NCBI RefSeq assembly: GCF_023630205.1
Contig: NZ_JALPRR010000001.1
Location: forward strand, 1,178,001 to 1,242,000
Source of the DNA: Pontibacter ruber
Lineage (GTDB): Bacteria > Bacteroidota > Bacteroidia > Cytophagales > Hymenobacteraceae
Direction of reading: 5' to 3'
Length of the DNA: 64,000 bases
Of the stretch, positions 9,156 through 18,092 are shown one piece after another. A program made the position numbers and the translations under genes. Each line of letters opens with the position of its first letter. Position 1 is the stretch's first letter. Below the pieces are notes generated by a model. It saw only the letters and a list, made by a program, of their open reading frames with translations. It was not told the origin of the DNA and ran no database searches.

Positions 9156-9244
9156 ATGTAAACTATAGAACGAAGTACTGGCGAAAGTTGATACTTGTTT
9201 TATTTACAAAGTATAAATATAACCTTTTATGTTTGCAAGTGGCC

Positions 9245-9290
9245 ATAAACGACAAGAGCCGCTTCTCTCGGAGCGGCTCTTGTCGTTTAT
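9245..9290 (-). terminator. Terminator after the PpiD-like gene
   Basis: Perfect 19-base inverted repeat (core GACAAGAGCCGCT / AGCGGCTCTTGTC) flanked by a TATACTT copy. It separates the foldase gene from the TPR gene. Confidence 0.85.
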
Positions 9291-9308
9291 ACTTTATACA
9301 TTACGTGA

Positions 9309-11420
9309 TTAGAAGAACTTCACGCGGTTGTCTGTTATGTTCGCTTTCTCTTTGATGGCTTCGAAAGCGTTAGACTGGGCACGGGTAGTGCGTGCAGTGC
9401 TCAGCTGTTGTTTTACTGCAGCCAGGTCTTTTGTTTCAGGGGCTTTGTTCAGTTGTACCAGTTCAAGCATAACTACACCGCCCTGGCCTTCGAAAGCGCC
9501 TGTGCGGCCGCCTGGCTTCAGACCAAAGGCTTTGCCAACAGCTACCGGCTCAACGCCAACGCCTGCTATGATACCAGATCCGAAAGATGTATTATCTGCA
9601 GTTCTGATCAGCGCATCAGGGCCATACTTGGCAGCGATCTCGTCGAGCGAGCCTTTTGCGTTCTCAAGTTTGGCAATAATCTGCTTTGCTTTCACTTCGT
9701 TGCGAACAGCGGCAGTCAGTTCTTCCTTGATGTCTTCTACTTTGGCATAGCCTTTTTCACGGCTGCCGGTAAGCGTTGCCACCACAAACTGATCTTCGAT
9801 CTCGAATACAGGGGATACGTCGCCTATTTCAGTATCTTTAGAATAAGCCCAACGCACCAGTTCGCGTGCATTGTTCAGGTTGTTTACCAGGATGTTGTTT
9901 TTACCGATGTTGGCAGCTTCCTCTTTGGCCAGCGATTTGTTCTTTGCAACATTTGATCTGAACTCTTCTAAGCTACCGCTTGTACCAGAAAGCTCATCAG
10001 CAACAGCATAAGCGGCATCGCGGGTTGTTTCGCTAGCTTCGATGTTACGCTGCACGGCTGCAATCTTATAGGTTTGCTTTGTTTTAGGAGCTGTGATCTT
10101 GATGATGTGGTAACCATACTCTGTTTCTACAGGGTTAGGCAGCAGGCCTACTGAAGATGCTCCGAATACAGCTTTCTCGAAAGCAGGCACCATTTTGCCC
10201 TCTGAGAAGTATCCCAGGTCACCACCTACAGAGGCAGTACCATCGGTACCGTACTGGGCAGCCATCTGAGCGAAATCAGCACCTTTTTTAATCTGTGCCA
10301 GTACGTCGTTCGCTTTTGCCAGTGCAGCAGCTTTTGCTTCCGGTGTATCGTTTTCCGGCTTGATCAGGATGTGGCTTGCTCTTACTGTGCTGGCAGCACC
10401 TTCTTTCGCGTCAACTACCTTAAAAACTGACAGAGTCTGGCCCTGAGTAAACGGTCCGTATACTTTGCCCTTCTCGAGCGGCAGGCTGTTGCGCAGCTGC
10501 TCCGGCAACTCTCCGGCTGTCAGGTATGTACCGTTAAAAGGTACATCAGAGTTTGTGTTAACAAAGGCAGAGTCGTTGGTAGCCTGGGCAAACTGCTGCG
10601 TCAGCGTTTTTACTTCCTGCTCAATGTATGTTTTGTCTTCGGTTGAAGCGCTTACCGGTATGGTTACATACTCGATGGAACGGCCTTCCTCTACCTTATA
10701 AAGTTCTTTGTTGCGGTTGTAGTAGTCTTTTAGCTGGTCGTCGGTTACCTTAACCGCAGAGTCTGCTATGCTGAAGTAAGGCACGTACAACAGCTTCAGG
10801 TTTGCTGACGCATTCTGGGCGTTGTAATAGTCTTTTGCTTCTGCGTTGGTAACGTACACCGACTTGGCAAGCAGGTTAGCATATTTTGCCTGTAATCTGT
10901 CGGCAAAAAGGCTCTGCTCAAAGTTTGTCCACATTGGGCGCGCCTCCGGGCCCATCTGGTCCAGGTTCTGCAGGTACTGCACTACCTGGTTGCGGTCAAA
11001 CTCACCTGTTTGTGGGTTGGTGAAAGCCTGCTTTACGGAAGGGTGAATGTTGTTACCCTGTACCATGTCTGCCAGTTCTTCCTCTGTTACCTCCAGCCCA
11101 AGGCGATCGTATTCTTTTTGTAAGGCAATCTTAAAGATCAGTTGGTTCCAGGCCTGCTCACGTACCATCGCCAGCTCGCCTTCGTTGGCTGCACGGCCAA
11201 TCTGGCCCTCGTAATTGGCCTTTACCTGCTGGAATATCGCATCAAATTCCTGGTAATCCACTTCCTCGCCGGCTATTTCGCCAACTATGGTGGCATCGTT
11301 CCCAAATAATTTTGAGTTACCGCCAACCAAGTCGCCTCCAACTATAAATAAACCAAGTCCTGCGGCGATAAGGCCAACAGCCCATCCAGACTTTTCTCTA
11401 ATCTTGTTAATTAATGCCAT
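9309..11420 (-). CDS. Membrane-anchored peptidylprolyl isomerase (PpiD/SurA-N type)
   Basis: 703 residues laid out as in PpiD: a short cytoplasmic start, one membrane helix (about 12-28, WAVGLIAAGLGLFIVGG), a SurA-like N-terminal chaperone region, and a parvulin/PpiC domain at about 345-445 (VRASHILIKP, GGDLGYFSEGKMVPAFE, TEYGYHIIKI), then a further helical domain. It would face the periplasm and help fold outer-membrane and secreted proteins emerging from Sec. It follows the CorC/GldE-like gene by 74 bases on the same strand, an order I recall from other Bacteroidota. Complete by length. Confidence 0.92.
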   Translation of the reverse strand: MALINKIREKSGWAVGLIAAGLGLFIVGGDLVGGNSKLFGNDATIVGEIAGEEVDYQEFDAIFQQVKANYEGQIGRAANEGELAMVREQAWNQLIFKIALQKEYDRLGLEVTEEELADMVQGNNIHPSVKQAFTNPQTGEFDRNQVVQYLQNLDQMGPEARPMWTNFEQSLFADRLQAKYANLLAKSVYVTNAEAKDYYNAQNASANLKLLYVPYFSIADSAVKVTDDQLKDYYNRNKELYKVEEGRSIEYVTIPVSASTEDKTYIEQEVKTLTQQFAQATNDSAFVNTNSDVPFNGTYLTAGELPEQLRNSLPLEKGKVYGPFTQGQTLSVFKVVDAKEGAASTVRASHILIKPENDTPEAKAAALAKANDVLAQIKKGADFAQMAAQYGTDGTASVGGDLGYFSEGKMVPAFEKAVFGASSVGLLPNPVETEYGYHIIKITAPKTKQTYKIAAVQRNIEASETTRDAAYAVADELSGTSGSLEEFRSNVAKNKSLAKEEAANIGKNNILVNNLNNARELVRWAYSKDTEIGDVSPVFEIEDQFVVATLTGSREKGYAKVEDIKEELTAAVRNEVKAKQIIAKLENAKGSLDEIAAKYGPDALIRTADNTSFGSGIIAGVGVEPVAVGKAFGLKPGGRTGAFEGQGGVVMLELVQLNKAPETKDLAAVKQQLSTARTTRAQSNAFEAIKEKANITDNRVKFF

Positions 11421-11494
11421 TTGTTATACAACTTAAAAAGGATGTGCAAAATAAGGTTAATCGCGCTAATATTCAAAATTTTGTCTAATTCTGT

Positions 11495-12793
11495 TTAAAA
11501 AGCAGTATCTTCTTGAGAATCTGTGTTTTTAACAAGCTTCACAGCATTGATCCGGTTATCGTCCATCGACAGGACTGTGATCCTGAAAGGCGGCACTTCA
11601 ATCACCTCACCAGGGGAAGGGATTTCGCCCAGCACCGAAAAGATGAACCCGCCGAGTGTTTCGTAATCGCCTTCCGGCAGATCAAGCTCATACTTCTCGT
11701 TCAGGTAATCGATCTCGTGGCGGGCACTCAGCAGGTACATGCTCCTATCGGGTGCCACCTGCTCCAATAGTGCGTCGTGGTCATACTCGTCCTGTATCTC
11801 CCCGAAAATCTCCTCGATTACATCTTCCACGGTCACAATGCCTGCCGTACCTCCGAATTCGTCCAGCACCACAGCTACCGACCGGTGCTCGGCCACGAAG
11901 CGTACAAAGAGCTCACTGGCCAGCATACTTTCCGGCACCATACTTACCGGCGACAGTGCTTCTGAAATGCTTTTAGGCTGCCTGAACATGGCCAATTGGT
12001 GGCAGTAACCGACAATGTTGTCAATTGTGCCTTTGTACACCAGGATCTTGGAGTGTCCTGTCTGTACAAATGCCTGCCGGAGAGTGGCAATGCTGTCTTC
12101 CAGTTCCACAGCCTCAATCTCGGTACGCGGCACCATACATTCCCGCACTTTTACTGTCCGGAACTCAAGGGCATTGTGGAAGATCTGCTCATCTACTTCC
12201 GGTGCCTGTTCCGCTACCGGGTGGTAGAGCCTGTTTTTGATGTAGGCGTTGAGGTTCGTGAGGCCAAATACCGGCTTATCTTCTGAAAACTCAACGTTAA
12301 AAACACGTTCTGCCATCCATTTGCTCATCGCCACGATCAGGAACACGACCGGGTAAAGCAGGTAATGAAACAACATGATCGGGATGGCCAGCACCTGCAG
12401 CATGCGGTTTGGGTTAACCACAAACAGGCTGCGCGGCAGGAACTCGGCCGTGAGCAACACAACTACCGAGGCAATGATGATCTGAAGTATAAGGATAAGC
12501 GGACTGAGCTGCAACGGTGCAGGTAAGTATAGCTCCAGCAAGGTGTGGAGCACAGCGGCTATTGCAAAGCCATACAACACAAGCGCCAGTACGTTGCCGA
12601 TCAGGGCAGTTCCCATCAGGTGCGACGGGCGCTGCAACAGGTGCCACAGAATACGGTCAGATAACTGGCCGTTCTTCTCGTTTAGCTCTATCTGGATCTT
12701 GTTGGCTGCCATCAGAGCGATCTCGATGCCTGCAAAAAAGGCAGCGAACAGCAGCGCAACTACAAGTATAATAATCTGACTGGGGTCTATCAT
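11495..12793 (-). CDS. CNNM/CorC-type transporter-associated protein (GldE-like)
   Basis: 432 residues: four hydrophobic helices of a DUF21/CNNM membrane domain in the first 180 residues, a pair of CBS domains (about 205-330, including VPRTEIEAVEL and VVLDEFGGTAGIVTVEDVIEEIFGEIQDEYD) and a C-terminal CorC_HlyC domain (about 345-425, GDYETLGGFIFSVLGEIPSPGE). Relatives are linked to magnesium or cobalt export; the Bacteroidota member GldE is associated with gliding motility. The substrate cannot be read from sequence. It lies between lptC and the PpiD-like gene on one strand, probably in one operon with the small membrane protein upstream. Confidence 0.88.
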   Translation of the reverse strand: MIDPSQIIILVVALLFAAFFAGIEIALMAANKIQIELNEKNGQLSDRILWHLLQRPSHLMGTALIGNVLALVLYGFAIAAVLHTLLELYLPAPLQLSPLILILQIIIASVVVLLTAEFLPRSLFVVNPNRMLQVLAIPIMLFHYLLYPVVFLIVAMSKWMAERVFNVEFSEDKPVFGLTNLNAYIKNRLYHPVAEQAPEVDEQIFHNALEFRTVKVRECMVPRTEIEAVELEDSIATLRQAFVQTGHSKILVYKGTIDNIVGYCHQLAMFRQPKSISEALSPVSMVPESMLASELFVRFVAEHRSVAVVLDEFGGTAGIVTVEDVIEEIFGEIQDEYDHDALLEQVAPDRSMYLLSARHEIDYLNEKYELDLPEGDYETLGGFIFSVLGEIPSPGEVIEVPPFRITVLSMDDNRINAVKLVKNTDSQEDTAF

Positions 12794-12813
12794 GTAATGC
12801 TACAAAAGAAACA

Positions 12814-12987
12814 TCAGGCGCTGTTTTTCTTTTTCCGGTGACGGTAAATAATAAAAAGCACGAAAGACACCATAAAGATCCAGTAATTACCGGCAATATC
12901 GGCCTCCTCAATGCTTCTGTGAATACCAATTACAATCACCACAAACGCCAATGAAAGTAAAATGGTGTTAATCAGGTTTTGGTTCAT
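12814..12987 (-). CDS. Small membrane protein, translationally coupled to lptC
   Basis: 57 residues from ATG at 12985-12987 to TGA at 12814-12816. Its ATG overlaps the lptC stop in an ATGA junction, a usual sign of translational coupling. The product has two hydrophobic stretches (about 5-21 and 35-48, NYWIFMVSFVLFIIYRH) and ends in a basic RHRKKKNSA tail, so it is a short two-helix or hairpin inner-membrane protein. No family recognised. The position between lptC and a CorC-like gene suggests an envelope role. Both the frame and the coupling are seen directly; expression is inferred. Confidence 0.7.
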   Translation of the reverse strand: MNQNLINTILLSLAFVVIVIGIHRSIEEADIAGNYWIFMVSFVLFIIYRHRKKKNSA

Positions 12988-13523
12988 TCTTCTTTCAGGT
13001 TAATGATGCCGGTAGGTTTCAGGATCCTGTATTGCGAAAAATCCTGGTTGGCCCGCAGACCCTGGCCCATCAGCACTTCTTCTGCCGTGGTGATCTTGAC
13101 AAATTTATCTGTATAGATCTCCGCTTTTCTCTTATTCCAATAGAGCTCTTCGGTCTCCAGCTTTTCTTTTTTCGTCAGGTTCTCCACCACTACGTTGCCT
13201 CGTACCAGGTACAGGTCTTTGTCGCGCTGCTGCTTGCCATAGTTGGCTTTCAGAGTAGACGAAACGGGGCCCGGCTTCTCATAGAACTCCACAAAGAGCC
13301 CTTTCGGAAAAACGCCGTCTCCGTTTTCAAACTCCTGCTGCACCGGCGCCTGTAGTTTTATGACTAGCTTGGCCGAGTCGCTGAAGAGTGTGATCACGTT
13401 GTTGTTCTCGATCAGCGGCCCGCTATACTTCTTGTCTTTATCTGGGTCTTTCAGGTCTTCGTTGCAGGCAGTGCCTAAAACGACTACAGCAACCATTATA
13501 CCCCACATCCATGCTTTAAGCAT
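12984..13523 (-). CDS. lptC: LPS export ABC transporter periplasmic protein LptC
   Basis: 179 residues. It starts with a hydrophobic segment ending in the lipobox LGTAC (Cys20), so it is probably a lipoprotein, whereas the enterobacterial protein has an uncleaved helix. The rest is the LptC/OstA-like beta-jellyroll: PLIENNNVITLFSDSAKLV, DLYLVRGNVVVENLTKKEKLETEELYWNKRKAEIYTD and GQGLRANQDFSQY. It bridges the LptBFG ATPase and the periplasmic LPS path. Its stop overlaps the start of the next small gene. A terminator just upstream (13622-13651) separates it from the barrel gene, so its promoter must lie at about 13530-13620. Confidence 0.88.
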   Translation of the reverse strand: MLKAWMWGIMVAVVVLGTACNEDLKDPDKDKKYSGPLIENNNVITLFSDSAKLVIKLQAPVQQEFENGDGVFPKGLFVEFYEKPGPVSSTLKANYGKQQRDKDLYLVRGNVVVENLTKKEKLETEELYWNKRKAEIYTDKFVKITTAEEVLMGQGLRANQDFSQYRILKPTGIINLKEE

Positions 13524-13621
13524 TGGTTCCGGTCGTTGATTTATAGGTGAAGTTAATAATTATATCTGTTCCGTGCACCTTTTCACCTCAGCCCACTTGT
13601 TGTGGTGCCTGGCCGGTACAT

Positions 13622-13651
13622 AAAAAAGGCCGCTACAAAAACGGCCTCTTC
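13622..13651 (-). terminator. Terminator after the outer-membrane barrel gene
   Basis: Stem AGGCCG / CGGCCT with loop ctacaaaaa; read on the minus strand it ends in a run of T. Confidence 0.7.
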
Positions 13652-13680
13652 CCAGATAATGCTTTTTAAACCAGAATGGT

Positions 13681-14973
13681 TTATTCTATCCTGCGTTTCA
13701 TGAACCAGCGGCTGTTGACTGTAATGCCGGCACTGAACTGGAGGTAGTTCTCTGCTATCAGGCCATTGCCGGTCTCGCCACGGCGGCCCACTGCAAATGC
13801 TGTGTTAAACTGGTAAAGATCGGAGAAAGACTGGCGACCCATTGGAAACGTGAAGCCCATTGTCACGGCTTTATCTTTGATCTGTACTCCGTTTACCTTG
13901 TAAGGTGTGTTGGTATACGTAAGGCCGCCACGGTACGTAATTCGCTTGAAGTAACTGTCGATGGCGTTGGCGTTAGGCGTATACTCTGCACCAAGCCCTA
14001 TTCTGTAACTATCTGCCAGCTCCTGCTCTCCATCTATATTTCTGTATGCAGACCACTTCTGAGAATAAAACTCTGCCCCTACCGTCAGATTAGAGCCATT
14101 GTCGAGGCTGAGGCCTGCCCGCAGGCTGGAAGGCACTGTAACATACTTACTCAGGGTATCCGGCATTATGTTTTCTTCTCTTACCTCGTCATATATGGTT
14201 CTTCGCTCATAAGAGGTAACGCGTTTAGCACCAAGGTCTACCGGCAAAGTATACACGGCTCCTGCGCTCAGGAACAGCTTTTCATTCAGCTCTTGTCTGT
14301 AGTTTGCCCCTGCTCTGAGCAGCAGGTCGTTGTAGCGGATCCGCTCGCTCTGGATCACCAGGTCCTGAATCGGGTCAACCAGTGTTGTATCCTCTATCAT
14401 GGAAGACGATTCTTTGGTAATGGTGCCGAAAATGTAAGAACCGCTTACTCCCAGCGTCAGGCCTTTCGCGATTTTAACGCCATGGCCAAAGTATACTTCC
14501 GAAAGGCCTCCATCGCCTTCATAATAACTTCTGCTGGTTGCATCGGGCTTGCTCTCCAACGTCTCCGAGGCAACAATCTGATAATCTACTGAGCTGTAAG
14601 GACGCAGACTGACAGCAGTGCTCCAGCGCTTGGTAACAGGCAAGCCCAATGTGATGTATGCTAGGTTTGCATTACCATCCAGCTGCGATTTCTCTCCGTC
14701 CTTCAGGCTTTTAAACTGCCCTGCAACCCCCATGTCGAACACGGTGGTGCTGTTGTAGAAAAGCAGTGCAGGGTTAGCCGTATTGGCTTGCAGGCTGTTG
14801 CCGGCACTTACACCAATGCCTCCCATGCCAAGGTTACGGATGGTGCCAAGATTATAATTGAGTTCTCCCAGGCCGTAGCGGGAATAAGGGGTGTTGCCTA
14901 TATTTTGCGCCTGCACAGCCTGCGAAAGGCATAGCACGGCAGCACAAATCAGTACACGGAGCGTTTTATACAT
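13681..14973 (-). CDS. Outer membrane beta-barrel protein, FadL/PorV-like, unassigned
   Basis: 430 residues with a signal peptide (cleavage after VQA, about residue 22) and alternating hydrophobic strands to a C-terminal strand, as in outer membrane barrels. The N-terminal SRYGLGELN and LGMGGIGVSAGNSLQANTANPAL stretches resemble the start of FadL/OmpP1- and PorV-type barrels, where an N-terminal helix and a NPA motif plug the pore. Substrate unknown. The start codon overlaps the last 8 bases of coaX, so the two are co-translated. This pairing of coaX with a barrel gene is familiar from related genomes (memory, not checked). Confidence 0.8.
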   Translation of the reverse strand: MYKTLRVLICAAVLCLSQAVQAQNIGNTPYSRYGLGELNYNLGTIRNLGMGGIGVSAGNSLQANTANPALLFYNSTTVFDMGVAGQFKSLKDGEKSQLDGNANLAYITLGLPVTKRWSTAVSLRPYSSVDYQIVASETLESKPDATSRSYYEGDGGLSEVYFGHGVKIAKGLTLGVSGSYIFGTITKESSSMIEDTTLVDPIQDLVIQSERIRYNDLLLRAGANYRQELNEKLFLSAGAVYTLPVDLGAKRVTSYERRTIYDEVREENIMPDTLSKYVTVPSSLRAGLSLDNGSNLTVGAEFYSQKWSAYRNIDGEQELADSYRIGLGAEYTPNANAIDSYFKRITYRGGLTYTNTPYKVNGVQIKDKAVTMGFTFPMGRQSFSDLYQFNTAFAVGRRGETGNGLIAENYLQFSAGITVNSRWFMKRRIE

Positions 14974-15685
14974 TATATGTCAATATTCTATAAAGGCCAA
15001 TCAAGACCAGTTCAGGAATTACAAAGATGGGTTGTTTTAACTTACTTTCAAAAAATCCTGCGTCGCCTCCGCAAAGTATAACCACAAGATTGCCTGCTTT
15101 TTGAGTATGAGCAGAAATAATTCCTTCTATTTCGGCGATGGTGCCTGCCTGTACTCCACTCTGAATGGACTCCTGTGTGGACTGCCCGGTTAGCGGAAAG
15201 GCATTATTTACCCGCTGAATTAACGGCAGGCGCCCGGTAAAAGTATGGAGCGCTTTAAATTTCATGTCCAGACCCGGCGAAATGCCGCCCCCATGATACC
15301 TACCGCTGCTGTCGAGGAAGTCGTAGGTGATGCAGGTGCCAGCGTCTATTACGAGGCAGTTGCGTCCTTCAAAAAAATAAGCCGCTCCTGCTACACCTGC
15401 TTTCCTGTCGGCGCCCAGTGTTTCAGGCGTTTTGTAAAGGCTTGTAAACGGCAAGGCTGTCTGTGCCGAGAGCTTTATAAAGTTCCCTGACACAGCCAGC
15501 CTTTCCTTTATGGTATGTGCATTTCCTGCCACCGAGGACACTATGGCATGATCGAAGGTCTGGTTCAGCAGCGCTTGCGGCAGCTTCTCCCGATCTTCAA
15601 AGTAAGCCTGTTTTACCAGTATGCCTCTTTCAAAGATGCCATACTTACTGCCCGTGTTTCCTATGTCGATGGCAACGCTCTGCAT
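14966..15685 (-). CDS. coaX: Type III pantothenate kinase
   Basis: Phosphorylates pantothenate in the first committed step of coenzyme A synthesis. The 239-residue product shows the ASKHA-fold motifs of CoaX: DIGNTGSKYG at 7-16 (phosphate loop 1), TLGADRKAGVAGA with the catalytic Asp, and VIDAGTCITYDF (phosphate 2), followed by HGGGISPGL. Length and motif order are typical. It starts 6 bases after the pseudouridine synthase stop and overlaps the following barrel gene, giving a three-gene operon. Confidence 0.95.
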   Translation of the reverse strand: MQSVAIDIGNTGSKYGIFERGILVKQAYFEDREKLPQALLNQTFDHAIVSSVAGNAHTIKERLAVSGNFIKLSAQTALPFTSLYKTPETLGADRKAGVAGAAYFFEGRNCLVIDAGTCITYDFLDSSGRYHGGGISPGLDMKFKALHTFTGRLPLIQRVNNAFPLTGQSTQESIQSGVQAGTIAEIEGIISAHTQKAGNLVVILCGGDAGFFESKLKQPIFVIPELVLIGLYRILTYNV

Positions 15686-15691
15686 GTGCTC

Positions 15692-17413
15692 TTACATGAA
15701 GTACTTCAGACGGATCACTTCTTTTTCAGAAAGATAGCGCCAGTTGCCGCGTGGCAGGTCCTTTTTGGTCAGGCCGGCATACTGCACTCGGTCCAGTGAT
15801 ACCACGTCGTAACCCAGGTGTTCGAAAATACGGCGCACAATGCGGTTACGGCCAATATGGATCTCAATGCCCAGGAACCGGTTGGAGTCCCCGATGATGG
15901 CCAAGTCGTCTACCTCTGCTTTACCATCTTCCAATTCCAGGCCTTCAACAATCTTTCTGAAGTCTTCTTTGGTGATCGGCTTGTCCAGCTCCACCTGGTA
16001 GATCTTGCGGATGTTGTTGGAAGGGTGCGTCAGTTTATGCGCTACCTCGCCATCGTTTGTGAACAGCAGCAGACCTGTGGTGTTGCGATCCAGGCGGCCA
16101 ACAGGGAAAATGCGCTCCGTAGATGCCTTATCTACCAGCTCCATCACCGTTTTTCTGCCTTCCGGATCTTCTGTAGTGGTGATAAAATCTTTTGGCTTGT
16201 TCAGCAGCACGTACACCATCTTTTCGCGGCTCAGCACCTGCTTGCCATACTGTACCGTATCGCCTGGCTGTACTTTATACCCCATCTCTGTGATCACCTC
16301 GCCGTTTACTTTTATCTCGCCTGCCTCAATCAGTGTATCGGCTTCGCGGCGCGAACAAACACCGGCATTGGCGATGTAGCGGTTCAGACGGATCGTTCCA
16401 TCTTCCTCCTCTTTGCGGTTGGTTTTCTTGATGCGTGGGTTATCCTTGTAACGGCTCAGGTTATAGTCCGGCGTTTCCGGTTTATCCTCTCTGTCGCTGT
16501 TGTAGCGCTTGCCGCGTTCAGCTGCATTACGGCCCAGGCGCGGGTTACGCTCAAATGGCTTCTTATCGCTGTTGAAGCTACGTTTCTCTCCTGAAAAAGG
16601 CTTGTCTTCGCGTTCTTCACGGTTAAAGCCGCGGTTATCGCGTCTGTCGCCTCTATCGTTACGATCTTTTTTGAAGTCGGAGTTGAACGAGCGGCGCTCG
16701 CCTCTTTCGCCTCCCTCTCTGCGGTCAGCGCCATACTTGCGGCCTTCGCCTTCGCGGTTGCCTTCGTAACGGTTTGGACGGTCGCTGTTGTAAGAGCGTC
16801 TTTCGCCGCCTTCGCGGTTACCGCCAAACGAACGGCCTTCTCTTTCGCCTCTTCCAAAAGATTTTCTTTCCCCGCCTTCACGACGGTCTGAGTTGAAGGA
16901 ACGTCTTTCGCCTCCCTCTCTTCTGTCGGAGTTAAAAGAACGCCGCTCGCCACCTTCTCTTCTGTCAGAATTGAACGAGCGTCTTTCGCCTCCTTCATTT
17001 CTATCACCGTTAAAAGAGCGTCTTTCTCCGCCCTCTCTACGGTCATTACCGTAAGATCTGCGTTCGCCGCTGTCTTCTCTTCTGTTGTTTGAGCCGTAGC
17101 GGCCGCCTTCGCGTTTGTCAGAGCCGAAGCTGCGTTTTTCACCACCTTCGCGGCGGTCGCCACCAAAGCTGCGTCGTTCGCCTCCCTCACGACGGTCGCC
17201 AAACGTTTTTCGGGCACCGCCTTCTCTTCTGTCAGCACCAAACGAGCGGCCTTCTCTGCCTTCGCGGTTATCTGATCTGTCTGCTTTATCTCTTCTGTTG
17301 AAAATTTTCTTTTCTTCGCGGTCACCAGATGGCCGTCCGAAAGTTCTTCTTTCGGAGCCTCTTTTATCTTCGCCGCTATCGTCGCGGTCAGGTCGTTCGT
17401 AATTTCTTGCCAT
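15692..17413 (-). CDS. 23S rRNA-type pseudouridine synthase (RluB/RsuA family) with long Arg/Gly-rich N-terminal tail
   Basis: 573 residues in two parts. Residues 1 to about 325 are a low-complexity tail of repeats related to REGGERRSFNSDR, extremely rich in Arg, Gly, Glu and Ser. The rest is a normal RsuA/RluB enzyme: an S4 RNA-binding domain (IRLNRYIANAGVCSRREAD) and the synthase domain with catalytic Asp in VGRLDRNTTGLLLFTNDG, then HPSNNIRKIYQVELD. It converts a uridine of large-subunit rRNA to pseudouridine. Such RGG-like tails are common on this protein in Cytophagales and probably help RNA binding. The repeat makes other frames open by chance. First gene of the coaX operon. Confidence 0.92.
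   Translation of the reverse strand: MARNYERPDRDDSGEDKRGSERRTFGRPSGDREEKKIFNRRDKADRSDNREGREGRSFGADRREGGARKTFGDRREGGERRSFGGDRREGGEKRSFGSDKREGGRYGSNNRREDSGERRSYGNDRREGGERRSFNGDRNEGGERRSFNSDRREGGERRSFNSDRREGGERRSFNSDRREGGERKSFGRGEREGRSFGGNREGGERRSYNSDRPNRYEGNREGEGRKYGADRREGGERGERRSFNSDFKKDRNDRGDRRDNRGFNREEREDKPFSGEKRSFNSDKKPFERNPRLGRNAAERGKRYNSDREDKPETPDYNLSRYKDNPRIKKTNRKEEEDGTIRLNRYIANAGVCSRREADTLIEAGEIKVNGEVITEMGYKVQPGDTVQYGKQVLSREKMVYVLLNKPKDFITTTEDPEGRKTVMELVDKASTERIFPVGRLDRNTTGLLLFTNDGEVAHKLTHPSNNIRKIYQVELDKPITKEDFRKIVEGLELEDGKAEVDDLAIIGDSNRFLGIEIHIGRNRIVRRIFEHLGYDVVSLDRVQYAGLTKKDLPRGNWRYLSEKEVIRLKYFM
16790..17330. repeat. Degenerate in-gene tandem repeat encoding an Arg/Gly/Ser tail
   Basis: DNA repeats of about 39 and 24 bases code for REGGERRSFNSDR-like units inside the pseudouridine synthase gene. 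The units at about 16870-17030 are the most alike, and this block is the likeliest to vary in copy number between strains. Confidence 0.7.
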
Positions 17414-17518
17414 TGTATAAATAATTGCGGTGCAGTATCGCTACTGTACCTTTGTGTGCAGTAATAAAATTGGAGGTATGTCAGTATACCTATAAGTATA
17501 AAAGACTGGTCTGTAATA

Positions 17519-18079
17519 CTAATCAGCTACTTCGCCGATCATATTCTCTTCAGATGCAAAGTCTTTCAGCTGTGGGAGGTCTTTGATGTGGTTGATGCCG
17601 AAATAATCCATGAACTTCTGCGACGTGCCGTACAGTACGGGTCTTCCTATGGTTTCGGCCTTCCCTTTTATTTCAATGAGTTCTTTCTCTAAAAGTTTAT
17701 GGATGGCGTAGTCGCAACCCACACCGCGTATCTGCTCTACTGCCGACCTTGTAATTGGCTGCTTGTAGGCAATAATTGCCAGCGTCTCCAGAGAAGACGC
17801 TGACAACTTTTTCTTTGATTTATGTTTCAGGTATACACTTACCGTATCCTGGTACTCCGGCTTTGTCAGGAACTGGTACCCACCCCCGATGGCATAGATC
17901 TGGAAGGCAAAGCCTGTTTCTGTCAGTTGCTCGTTTATTGCTTCAATGCTTTCCAGCACGTCGCTCACCAGCACTTCCATTCCGAGCGACTCGGTAAGGC
18001 AGCGCTGTATCTCCTCGATGCTTATTGGCGACTGGGCACAGAATACGAGTGCCTGAATATGGTTCTGCAGGATATTCAA
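17519..18079 (-). CDS. scpB: SMC-Scp complex subunit ScpB
   Basis: Winged-helix subunit that binds ScpA and SMC for chromosome compaction and segregation. 186 residues with the ScpB signature: NHIQALVFCAQSPISIEEI at the start, LEVLVSDV-like helix region, and the C-terminal wing KKLSASSLETLAIIAYKQPITRSAVEQIRGVGCD, followed by GRPVLYGTSQKFMDYFGI. I choose a TTG start at 18077-18079 (LNILQNHIQAL) because family members begin here. The first in-frame ATG at 18148 would add 23 unrelated residues and run 56 bases into the dksA-like gene. scpA is not nearby. Confidence 0.88.
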   Translation of the reverse strand: MNILQNHIQALVFCAQSPISIEEIQRCLTESLGMEVLVSDVLESIEAINEQLTETGFAFQIYAIGGGYQFLTKPEYQDTVSVYLKHKSKKKLSASSLETLAIIAYKQPITRSAVEQIRGVGCDYAIHKLLEKELIEIKGKAETIGRPVLYGTSQKFMDYFGINHIKDLPQLKDFASEENMIGEVAD

Positions 18080-18092
18080 GTGTAAAAGGGAA

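Noticed and set aside
16456..17325. A 289-codon minus-strand frame inside the pseudouridine synthase gene, rich in Ala, Lys and Thr
   Set aside because: It is an alternative frame of the Arg/Gly repeat; the repeat lacks stops in several frames. The synthase frame continues into a full enzyme.
16790..17330. CRISPR array at the in-gene repeat
   Set aside because: Units code for a continuous protein, vary in length and lack spacers.
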